Assembly: GCA_002322035.1 (NCBI GenBank)
Contig: DCNF01000029.1
Location: 18,886-27,194, forward strand
Length of the DNA stretch: 8,309 nucleotides
Source: Geobacter sp. UBA1603
GTDB lineage: Bacteria; Desulfobacterota; Desulfuromonadia; Geobacterales; Pseudopelobacteraceae
Direction: 5' to 3'
The notes beneath the pieces were generated by a model. It had not been told where the DNA came from. It saw only the letters and a list, made by a program, of their open reading frames with translations, and ran no database searches. The translations under genes and the position numbers were made by a program. Positions 1 through 6,316 of this stretch are shown here, piece by piece. The stretch's first letter is position 1, and each line of letters starts with the position of its first letter.

Positions 1-896
1 TCGCCCATGCCGAGGATGCGCGATACGAGGCGATCGGCATGAAACACCTCAAGTGCATCGAGCTTTTCGCCGATTCCAGCGAACTTGACCGGTTTCCCGG
101 TGACCGCCTTGATCGAGAGTGCTGCGCCCCCTTTTGCATCTCCATCAAGTTTTGTCAGGACAACGCCGGTTATGTCGAGGCGCTCGTTAAAGCCGGCAGC
201 GACATTGACCGCTTCCTGGCCTGTCATGGCGTCGGCCACGAAAAGTATCTCCCGGGGAGCGGCAACGGCCTTGATCTCGGCCAGTTCGTTCATCAGGAAG
301 TCATCGATCTGGTGACGGCCGGCCGTATCGAGGATGACGGTATCGTAGCCGTTCAGTTCGGCGAAGCTCATCGCTGCGGCACAGATATCGACCGGTTTCT
401 GGTCGGCTGACGAGTCGAATACCTCCAGCCCCAAGTGGCGTCCAACGGTTTTCAGCTGCTCGATCGCTGCCGGTCGGTAAACGTCGGCAGGAACAAGCAG
501 GGGGCGCCGCTTCTGCTTCTTCAGAAAGCTGCCCAGTTTACCGCAGGTGGTGGTTTTGCCGGCCCCCTGAAGGCCGACCATCATCAGGGCCACAGGCGGT
601 TTGGCCGCAAGATCGAGGGAATTGTCCTCACCGCCGCCCATCACGGCGACCAGTTCGTCGTGAACAATCCGGACAACCTGCTGGCCGGGGGTCAGGCTCT
701 GGAGAACTTCCGTTCCAACCGCCTTGATACGGACATTTTCGACGAAGTCCTTGACGACCTTGAAGTTGACGTCAGCTTCCAGGAGCGCCAGGCGCACTTC
801 ACGCAGGGCGTCCTTGATGTTCTCCTCGGTCATGACCCCCTGGCCGCGGAGTTTTTTAAAGACCGATTCAAGTTTTTCGGAAAGGCTGTCGAACAT
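1..896 (-). CDS. ffh: Signal recognition particle protein Ffh (SRP54), N-terminal 298 residues, runs off left edge
   Basis: This is the SRP GTPase, which binds signal sequences of nascent inner-membrane and secreted proteins together with 4.5S RNA and docks with FtsY. Reading from the ATG at 896 gives an uninterrupted frame of 298 codons to the window edge, where the protein usually has about 450. Visible elements in order: helical N domain (about 1-90), P-loop GLQGAGKT at 108-115, DVYRPAA at 138-144 (the family's G2 region), DTAGR at 190-194, and TKLD at 248-251 followed by GDAKGG. The last residues seen are SRILGMG, the end of the G domain; the methionine-rich M domain lies off the window. 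There is no good Shine-Dalgarno directly before the ATG, but the start MFDSLSEKL matches the family start. It has its own promoter, just downstream of yedF on the same strand. Identification is very secure. Confidence 0.97.
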   Translation of the reverse strand, partial: MFDSLSEKLESVFKKLRGQGVMTEENIKDALREVRLALLEADVNFKVVKDFVENVRIKAVGTEVLQSLTPGQQVVRIVHDELVAVMGGGEDNSLDLAAKPPVALMMVGLQGAGKTTTCGKLGSFLKKQKRRPLLVPADVYRPAAIEQLKTVGRHLGLEVFDSSADQKPVDICAAAMSFAELNGYDTVILDTAGRHQIDDFLMNELAEIKAVAAPREILFVADAMTGQEAVNVAAGFNERLDITGVVLTKLDGDAKGGAALSIKAVTGKPVKFAGIGEKLDALEVFHADRLVSRILGMG

Positions 897-942
897 CGAG
901 GGTGCGTGATCCCGGTGGTGCTGAATATTCCAAAAGGGGATA

Positions 943-972
943 ACTATAAAGTGTCGGCCGGCGGACTGTCAA
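943..972 (-). promoter_or_regulatory. Candidate sigma70 promoter for ffh
   Basis: On the minus strand a perfect -35 TTGACA (967-972) is followed after 18 bases by TATAGT (943-948), five of six matches to the -10 consensus. The predicted transcript start would be near 936, giving a leader of about 40 bases before the ffh ATG at 896. It lies in the 90-base gap after the yedF stop, so ffh can be transcribed independently of the upstream pair. Seen directly as sequence; activity is inferred. Confidence 0.6.
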
Positions 973-986
973 GAACTAATTGAATT

Positions 987-1559
987 TTAGAGTTTTATGA
1001 CCAGTTCATCACCAAGCAGGGTTTCAACGGTTGTCAGCATATTGGTTGTTCCTCCGGCCTTCAGCCGGTCCTTGCAGCCAAAAAAGTCGAGACAGAGCCC
1101 ACAGGAGTATATTTCCACGCCCATGCCGGCCAGCTTGTTGAGCGCTTCAATGACATCTGACCCTTCGGTGGTGAGGCGGACTCCGCTGTTCAGAAACAGC
1201 ATCCGCGTGGGCAGGTGTTCCGTTTCGAGCAGTGTGTGGATCATGTTTTTCATCAGCAGTCGCCCGAGCTCTTCCGGGCCATCCCCCAGCCGGTCGGACG
1301 TGATCAGCAGTGAGCGGGGCCGGGATACTTCCGCAGGCGCTCCAGTGGATTTCCCGGAAGGGGTGATGGTCAGCTCCCAGGTTTCCCCGTCGCGGCGTTC
1401 GATAACGGTATACCCGCGATTGCGGGCAAAGCGGGCAACGTTTTCGCGCGGGGCACCATTGTCAAGCAATACAACAAGGCCGGCGTCACCGCCAAGGGCG
1501 TTTCTGACGCTGATGACCGGTGCCGGACAGGCCATATTCCTGCAGTCGAGTTGTTTCAT
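987..1559 (-). CDS. yedF: YedF: TusA-like plus DsrE-like selenium/sulfur metabolism protein
   Basis: A 190-residue two-domain protein. Residues 1-70 form a SirA/TusA-like domain that opens MKQLDCRNMACPAP, with the persulfide-type CPxP motif at Cys11-Pro14 and a further Cys6. Residues 81-190 form a DsrE/DsrF-like domain that includes SCGLCLDFFGCKDRLKAG, with Cys153, Cys156 and Cys162. This architecture and length are those of the YedF family, which tracks with selenium utilisation and is proposed to carry or deliver reactive selenium or sulfur; the exact reaction is not settled. The ATG at 1559 overlaps the stop of the upstream DUF3343 gene as ATGA and is preceded by a G-rich ribosome-binding stretch (GGGGGGAA, about 6 bases away), so the two are very likely translationally coupled. 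No terminator was seen between its stop and the ffh promoter, so some read-through into ffh is possible. Confidence 0.88.
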   Translation of the reverse strand: MKQLDCRNMACPAPVISVRNALGGDAGLVVLLDNGAPRENVARFARNRGYTVIERRDGETWELTITPSGKSTGAPAEVSRPRSLLITSDRLGDGPEELGRLLMKNMIHTLLETEHLPTRMLFLNSGVRLTTEGSDVIEALNKLAGMGVEIYSCGLCLDFFGCKDRLKAGGTTNMLTTVETLLGDELVIKL

Positions 1560-1837
1560 GCCGTTTCCCCCCAGACGATGGTGTAGGTGTCATGTTCGCG
1601 CCTGCTGACAAACGCAGGAAGCAGCCGGTGCTCCTCAAGCGCCCCCATGACGGCATCGTACCGGTCTTCCGAAAAGCGCAGGGCCAGACCGCAATCGGTC
1701 TGCAGCTGGCGTGGCGCCGGAATCAGCAGGATTTCGAGCCCGAGCCCCTTGAGTATTCCTTCGGCCTTCATTACCCGGTGGGCTGAATTGAAAACCGCCA
1801 GAAACTGGCCGTCCATAACCATCAGTCGATTCTCCAT
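1556..1837 (-). CDS. DUF3343 protein, putative Se/S carrier-like
   Basis: A small protein of 93 residues from the ATG at 1837 (MENRLMVMDGQFLAVFNSAH). It resembles the DUF3343 family: a short beta strand, then a helix (AHRVMKAEGILKGLG), then IPAPRQLQTDCGLALRF with one conserved cysteine, Cys49. DUF3343 proteins are proposed selenium/sulfur carriers and often sit beside yedF, as here with a 4-base overlap. The frame stays open upstream to a TTG at 1888 (110 residues). I prefer the ATG at 1837 because family members start just before this first strand, a GGAA lies 9 bases upstream, and the extra N-terminal residues look non-structural. An ATG at 1873 is a third option. Function is family-level inference only. 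Confidence 0.75.
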   Translation of the reverse strand: MENRLMVMDGQFLAVFNSAHRVMKAEGILKGLGLEILLIPAPRQLQTDCGLALRFSEDRYDAVMGALEEHRLLPAFVSRREHDTYTIVWGETA

Positions 1838-1881
1838 TGTCAGGGTTTCCGTTCCCAAAGAGTGATGCTGCATCTGCTCGA

Positions 1882-1910
1882 TTGACAAACAGGGCCCAAA
1901 TTTTTACTAT
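1882..1910 (+). promoter_or_regulatory. Candidate sigma70 promoter for the membrane protein / DUF721 pair
   Basis: Perfect -35 TTGACA at 1882-1887, exactly 17 bases, then -10 TACTAT at 1905-1910 (five of six matches). The expected transcript start is around 1916-1918, which places it at the edge of the AGGAG ribosome-binding site (1918-1922) and gives a leader of only about a dozen bases. The -35 overlaps the possible TTG start of the divergent DUF3343 gene, which argues for the shorter DUF3343 start. Confidence 0.6.
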
Positions 1911-1928
1911 GCCGGAAAGGAGTCTGCC

Positions 1929-2195
1929 ATGCAACCCCTGTTGCTTGCCGCCGGTCTGGTGCTGTTGTCGTTTGTCGTGAACGTTCCCTGTGGTTACCTG
2001 CGGGAAAATTACCAGAAATTTTCAATCATGTGGTTTGTGATGATCCACATTACCATACCGTTCATCGTCCTGCTCAGGGTCAAGGCGGGGCTGGGGTGGC
2101 ATTATATCCCGCTGACATTGACCGGTTCGGTCATTGGTCAGGTTGTCGGCGGAGCTATCAACCGGAGGAAACGCGACGATGTCCCGCCGTTCTAG
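1929..2195 (+). CDS. Small hydrophobic membrane protein of unknown function
   Basis: An 88-residue protein I do not recognise. It has three hydrophobic stretches at about residues 4-20, 32-49 and 59-77, so it is probably an inner-membrane protein with two or three membrane helices. Short basic segments (RENYQK near 25-30, RVKAG near 50-54) separate them, and the tail RRKRDD (79-84) suggests a cytoplasmic C-terminus. The start is well supported: AGGAG at 1918-1922, six bases before the ATG, and a strong promoter just upstream. Its last 17 bases overlap the start of the DUF721 gene, so the two are probably one operon with coupled translation. No catalytic motif is visible. Confidence 0.8.
   Translation: MQPLLLAAGLVLLSFVVNVPCGYLRENYQKFSIMWFVMIHITIPFIVLLRVKAGLGWHYIPLTLTGSVIGQVVGGAINRRKRDDVPPF
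2164..2169 (+). promoter_or_regulatory. Ribosome-binding site that decides the DUF721 start
   Basis: GGAGGA lies inside the end of the upstream membrane-protein gene, nine bases before the ATG at 2179. The longer open frame from 2134 and the later ATG at 2197 have no comparable site. Confidence 0.75.
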
Positions 2196-2658
2196 AATGT
2201 CTGCCCCTCGCCTTTTGAGTGACCTGCTTGGTGATGCCGTGCGGGGTGGCGGGCTGGCAGAGCGTCTTCGGGAAGCGGATATCTGGAGAGTCTGGCCCGA
2301 TGTGGTCGGTGCGACAGTTGCCAGCCGGGCCCGGCCGTTGAGGATCATCAACGGAACCTTGACGGTGGCGGTTTCCAGCGGTCCCTGGATGCAGGAGCTG
2401 CGCTTCCTCTCTGCGATGATGCTCCAGAAGCTCAATGATCATCTGGGCGGGGAGGTCGTCCGCGACATAGTCTTCAAATCAGGGAAAATTGCTGTTCCGC
2501 CGGCTGACGAACCGGAAGAAAAGGTGGCCCGAAAACGGATTACCCCGAAACAGAAGCAGTTTATCGAGGATCAGGCCGCACTGCTGGATGACCGTGACAC
2601 CCGTGAAGCCTTCATGGCACTCATGAAGGCCAGTTTTGAGCGTCGCCAGACGGCGTAA
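2179..2658 (+). CDS. DUF721 / DciA-like protein (probable replicative helicase loader family)
   Basis: A 159-residue protein. Residues about 10-105 match the DUF721 (DciA) domain: LLSDLLGDAVRGGGL, then IWRVWPDVVGATVASRARPLRI (the W-x-x-W-x-x-VVG core at 36-44), then NGTLTVAVSSGPWMQELRFL at 58-77 and a helix ending GGEVVRDIVFKSG. Characterised DciA proteins interact with the replicative helicase DnaB and promote its loading in bacteria lacking DnaC; that role here is by family only. After the domain comes a charged tail of about 50 residues (EPEEKVARKRITPKQKQFIEDQ...), probably flexible then helical. It overlaps the preceding membrane-protein gene by 17 bases and converges on ettA with a 32-base gap in which no hairpin terminator was seen. 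Confidence 0.82.
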   Translation: MSRRSRMSAPRLLSDLLGDAVRGGGLAERLREADIWRVWPDVVGATVASRARPLRIINGTLTVAVSSGPWMQELRFLSAMMLQKLNDHLGGEVVRDIVFKSGKIAVPPADEPEEKVARKRITPKQKQFIEDQAALLDDRDTREAFMALMKASFERRQTA

Positions 2659-2690
2659 CGGGTATCGTCCGATGCGCTACGTCCCTGGTT

Positions 2691-4370
<1,680 letters not shown>

Positions 4371-4376
4371 GCCCGG

Positions 4377-4382
4377 CCTCCT
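4377..4382 (-). promoter_or_regulatory. Ribosome-binding site of ettA
   Basis: Perfect AGGAGG on the minus strand, six bases before the ATG at 4370; it fixes the ettA start. Confidence 0.85.
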
Positions 4383-4412
4383 GAATTGGGTGTTGGATCA
4401 AGGAACCACTCT

Positions 4413-4440
4413 TTTACACGCCGTCAGCAGGCCCTGTCAA
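4413..4440 (-). promoter_or_regulatory. Candidate sigma70 promoter for ettA
   Basis: Minus-strand TTGACA (4435-4440) is followed after 16 bases by TGTAAA (4413-4418), four of six matches; an alternative -10 reading, TAAAAG, would give an 18-base spacer. The transcript would start near 4406, with a leader of about 35 bases that includes the AGGAGG. The -35 is perfect and the -10 is only moderate. Confidence 0.45.
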
Positions 4441-4471
4441 TCGTTTGAATACACTGATGCTGAATGGCTTG

Positions 4472-4499
4472 TTGACAAAAAAGACAATAATGGTATTGT
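4472..4499 (+). promoter_or_regulatory. Candidate promoter of the rubrerythrin-like gene
   Basis: TTGACA at 4472-4477, a 16-base spacer, then TATTGT at 4494-4499 (four of six) preceded by TGG at 4491-4493, an extended -10 (TGn) arrangement. The predicted start is near 4506, leaving a leader of about 40 bases before the ATG at 4547. A palindrome covers the downstream half of this promoter. Confidence 0.5.
4484..4499 (+). promoter_or_regulatory. Inverted repeat over the -10 element, candidate operator
   Basis: ACAATA (4484-4489), four central bases ATGG, then TATTGT (4494-4499): a perfect 6+4+6 inverted repeat whose right arm is exactly the -10 hexamer. This is a typical place for a repressor to act. 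It does not match the Fur, PerR or FNR consensus sites that I know, so no regulator is assigned. Confidence 0.35.
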
Positions 4500-4546
4500 T
4501 AGAATCAGTATATTGACACTACGCGCAGCACAAGGGGGGCATTGCC

Positions 4547-5038
4547 ATGAGCATCGATATTCAGGAAGCCATCAAGAGATCTATTCAGACCGAAAAGAAT
4601 GCCATGAATTTTTACCAGCTTGGTGCGCGACAGATGAAAAACACCGACGCAAGGCGTGTTTTTGAGCTCCTGGCGCAAGAAGAACGGGAACACGCCGGCC
4701 ACTTTTACCGGATTTATCGGGGAGGTGACATGCCATCGCTGGAAGCGTTTCTCGACAGTCCCCCGGACAATGAATCAAGCTGGATTGTTTCCATCGCCCG
4801 GGCGATAGACGGTGATTTCAGCGAGCAGAAGGCGTTAGAACTGGCACTGGAGCGCGAAAAGAACCTGGAAGAAGTTCTGCTTGAAACGGCGGCAAAGATC
4901 GCTGAAAAAGATGTCAGAGAGGTCTATGAGCTGAATGCCCGAGAGACCCGCAACCATTATCTCTTGATCGAGTCTGAATATGCCCGTTTAATGGGTATGG
5001 TACATGAGAGCGATATTGATACATTTGTCAGGGAATAG
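4547..5038 (+). CDS. Rubrerythrin-like ferritin-family protein (four-helix diiron fold, no rubredoxin domain)
   Basis: A 163-residue all-helical acidic protein with the pattern of the ferritin/rubrerythrin superfamily, whose members use a diiron site in peroxide reduction or iron handling. Helix 1 carries Glu16 (QTEKNAMNFY), and helix 2 the canonical ExxH in EEREH (Glu46, His49). Helix 3 carries ALELALEREKNLEE with candidate ligands Glu98, Glu102 and Glu104, and helix 4 carries ARETRNHY (Glu133, His137). In helix 4 the residue three before the His is Thr134, so the second ExxH is not canonical. No C-terminal rubredoxin CxxC knots are present, so this is not a full rubrerythrin. A G-run (4534-4539) seven bases before the ATG serves as the ribosome-binding site. 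It is monocistronic, with its own promoter and a strong terminator. Substrate unknown. Confidence 0.8.
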   Translation: MSIDIQEAIKRSIQTEKNAMNFYQLGARQMKNTDARRVFELLAQEEREHAGHFYRIYRGGDMPSLEAFLDSPPDNESSWIVSIARAIDGDFSEQKALELALEREKNLEEVLLETAAKIAEKDVREVYELNARETRNHYLLIESEYARLMGMVHESDIDTFVRE

Positions 5039-5067
5039 CACTCACCGCAGCCCTCTTCTGAAACCCG

Positions 5068-5099
5068 AAGCCCCCGTGTTCCCGCGCGGGGGCTTTGTC
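5068..5099 (+). terminator. Intrinsic terminator after the rubrerythrin-like gene
   Basis: A perfect nine-base-pair stem, AAGCCCCCG (5068-5076) with CGGGGGCTT (5087-5095), a ten-base loop, and a short T-containing tail (CTTTGT). It starts 30 bases after the stop codon at 5038. It separates this gene from the efflux operon. Confidence 0.8.
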
Positions 5100-5111
5100 G
5101 TGTAAAACAGT

Positions 5112-5140
5112 TTGAGCACCGTGTTCTGTTGGTGTATTGT
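5112..5140 (+). promoter_or_regulatory. Candidate promoter of the RND efflux operon
   Basis: TTGAGC at 5112-5117 (four of six), a 17-base spacer and TATTGT at 5135-5140 (four of six), in the gap between the terminator and the adaptor gene. The predicted start is near 5147, about 33 bases before the ATG. Spacing is ideal but both hexamers are only moderate. No clear operator or adjacent regulator gene is visible. Confidence 0.4.
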
Positions 5141-5179
5141 GGCAACTTCGATTATCTGCTGCAAATCGGGAGTGTTGAG

Positions 5180-6316
5180 ATGATGTATCGTGGTCTGAGT
5201 TGTGCGGTGTCGTGTTTCCTTCTGGTCTGGTTGTCCGGTTGTGGAAAACAGCCGGAAAAGCCGAAAGGTCGGCCACCCGCTCTGGTTGTCGCCGCTGCGG
5301 CGAGCCAGCGTGATGTGCCGGTGCAGGTAAAGGCTATCGGCACCGTCGAAGCCTCGGAACATGTCTCGGTCAGGCCGCAGATCAGCGGCGAATTGATAAC
5401 GGTGGCATTTCGCGAAGGGCATGACGTACAGAAAGGCGCGCTGCTGTTTCGGATCGACCCGCGCCCGTATCAGGCCGCCTTGAAAAAAGCCGAAGCGTCC
5501 CTGGCCCGCAACCGCGTCATCGTGGATAACGCCCGTAAGGATTATGAGCGCTATTCGCACCTGGTCAAGGACGGTATTGTTACCCAGGAGCAGGCGGAAG
5601 GATACCGTACGAAGGCCGAATCGGCCGCTGCCGATGTGGCGGCTGATCAGGCGGCAGTTGACAATGCCCGGGTTCAGCTTTCCTACTGTACCATAACGGC
5701 ACCCCTTTCAGGACGGCTTGGCGCACTGGCTGTCGACCGTGGCAACGTGGTCAAGGCAAACGAGACCGTGCTGGTGACGATCAACCGTCTGACACCGGTA
5801 AGCGTCTCGTTTGCAATTCCGGAAAAAGAGCTGCCGGACCTGAAACGTGCGATGTCCGGCGGACGTCTTTCCGTCGCGGCTGACGTGTCCGGCGGGGCAA
5901 CCAGGGAGGCCGGGACGCTCTCGTTTCTTGATAATGCGGTTGATCCGGCAACCGGCACCATCCGCCTGAAAGGCGAGTTTGCCAACAGCCGTCGCACACT
6001 CTGGCCGGGCCAGTTCGTCAACGTCTCGCTAACCATTGACATCAGAAAAAATGCGGTGGTGGTTCCCAGCCAGGCTCTTCAGACCGGTCAGAAGGGCCCG
6101 TTTGTATTTGTGGTCAGGCCCGACTCCACCGCTGAATTGCGGCCGGTTACAGCCGGTCCGGCCAGTCAGGGGTACATCGTGGTTGAAAAGGGGCTGGCAC
6201 CGGGCGAGAAGGTGGTTGTCGACGGCCAGATGCGGGTTGTGCCTGAAGGCAAAGTCGATGTGAAAGCGCAGGGGCAGGGGGATGGAGGCCAGGGTGCCGG
6301 GGCGCATGTGAAGTGA
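5180..6316 (+). CDS. RND efflux periplasmic adaptor (membrane fusion protein), lipoprotein
   Basis: A 378-residue AcrA/MdtA-type adaptor linking an inner-membrane RND pump to an outer-membrane channel. From the ATG at 5180, the N-terminus is a lipoprotein signal with a hydrophobic core and lipobox LSGC, the lipidated Cys being residue 21. The first lipoyl half is at about 61-93 (VRPQISGELITVAFREGHDVQKGALLFRIDPRPY is the hallmark stretch). A coiled-coil hairpin rich in Ala/Glu follows at about 94-168, then the second lipoyl half TITAPLSGRLG, a beta-barrel at about 207-288 (DNAVDPATGTIRLKG, LWPGQFVNV) and a membrane-proximal domain to about 361. The tail is Gly/Gln-rich. GGGAG at 5168-5172 supports this start; the frame is open to an ATG at 5129 without a ribosome site. 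It overlaps the permease by four bases (GTGA), indicating coupled translation. Confidence 0.93.
   Translation: MMYRGLSCAVSCFLLVWLSGCGKQPEKPKGRPPALVVAAAASQRDVPVQVKAIGTVEASEHVSVRPQISGELITVAFREGHDVQKGALLFRIDPRPYQAALKKAEASLARNRVIVDNARKDYERYSHLVKDGIVTQEQAEGYRTKAESAAADVAADQAAVDNARVQLSYCTITAPLSGRLGALAVDRGNVVKANETVLVTINRLTPVSVSFAIPEKELPDLKRAMSGGRLSVAADVSGGATREAGTLSFLDNAVDPATGTIRLKGEFANSRRTLWPGQFVNVSLTIDIRKNAVVVPSQALQTGQKGPFVFVVRPDSTAELRPVTAGPASQGYIVVEKGLAPGEKVVVDGQMRVVPEGKVDVKAQGQGDGGQGAGAHVK

Noticed and set aside
435..983. Plus-strand open frame of 182 codons opposite ffh
   Set aside because: It is antisense to the Ffh NG domain and crosses the ffh promoter; no supporting ribosome site or domain.
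997..1608. Plus-strand open frame of 203 codons opposite yedF
   Set aside because: It is a Ser/Arg-rich shadow of the yedF frame with no domain, on the strand opposite a well-supported gene.
1838..1888. N-terminal extension of the DUF3343 protein from a TTG at 1888
   Set aside because: The TTG overlaps the -35 of the divergent promoter and has no ribosome site, and the extra residues lie outside the family domain.
4513..4518. A second TTGACA upstream of the rubrerythrin-like gene
   Set aside because: A -10 at the normal distance would fall at about 4536-4541, on the ribosome-binding G-run, and no TATAAT-like sequence is there.
5129..5179. Longer adaptor protein starting at the ATG at 5129
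   Set aside because: This start falls within the candidate promoter and would bury the lipoprotein signal behind 17 extra residues; the ATG at 5180 has GGGAG at the right distance.
5042..5560. Minus-strand open frame of 172 codons spanning the terminator and adaptor start
   Set aside because: It crosses an intrinsic terminator and lies opposite a clear lipoprotein signal and lipoyl domain; no family resemblance.
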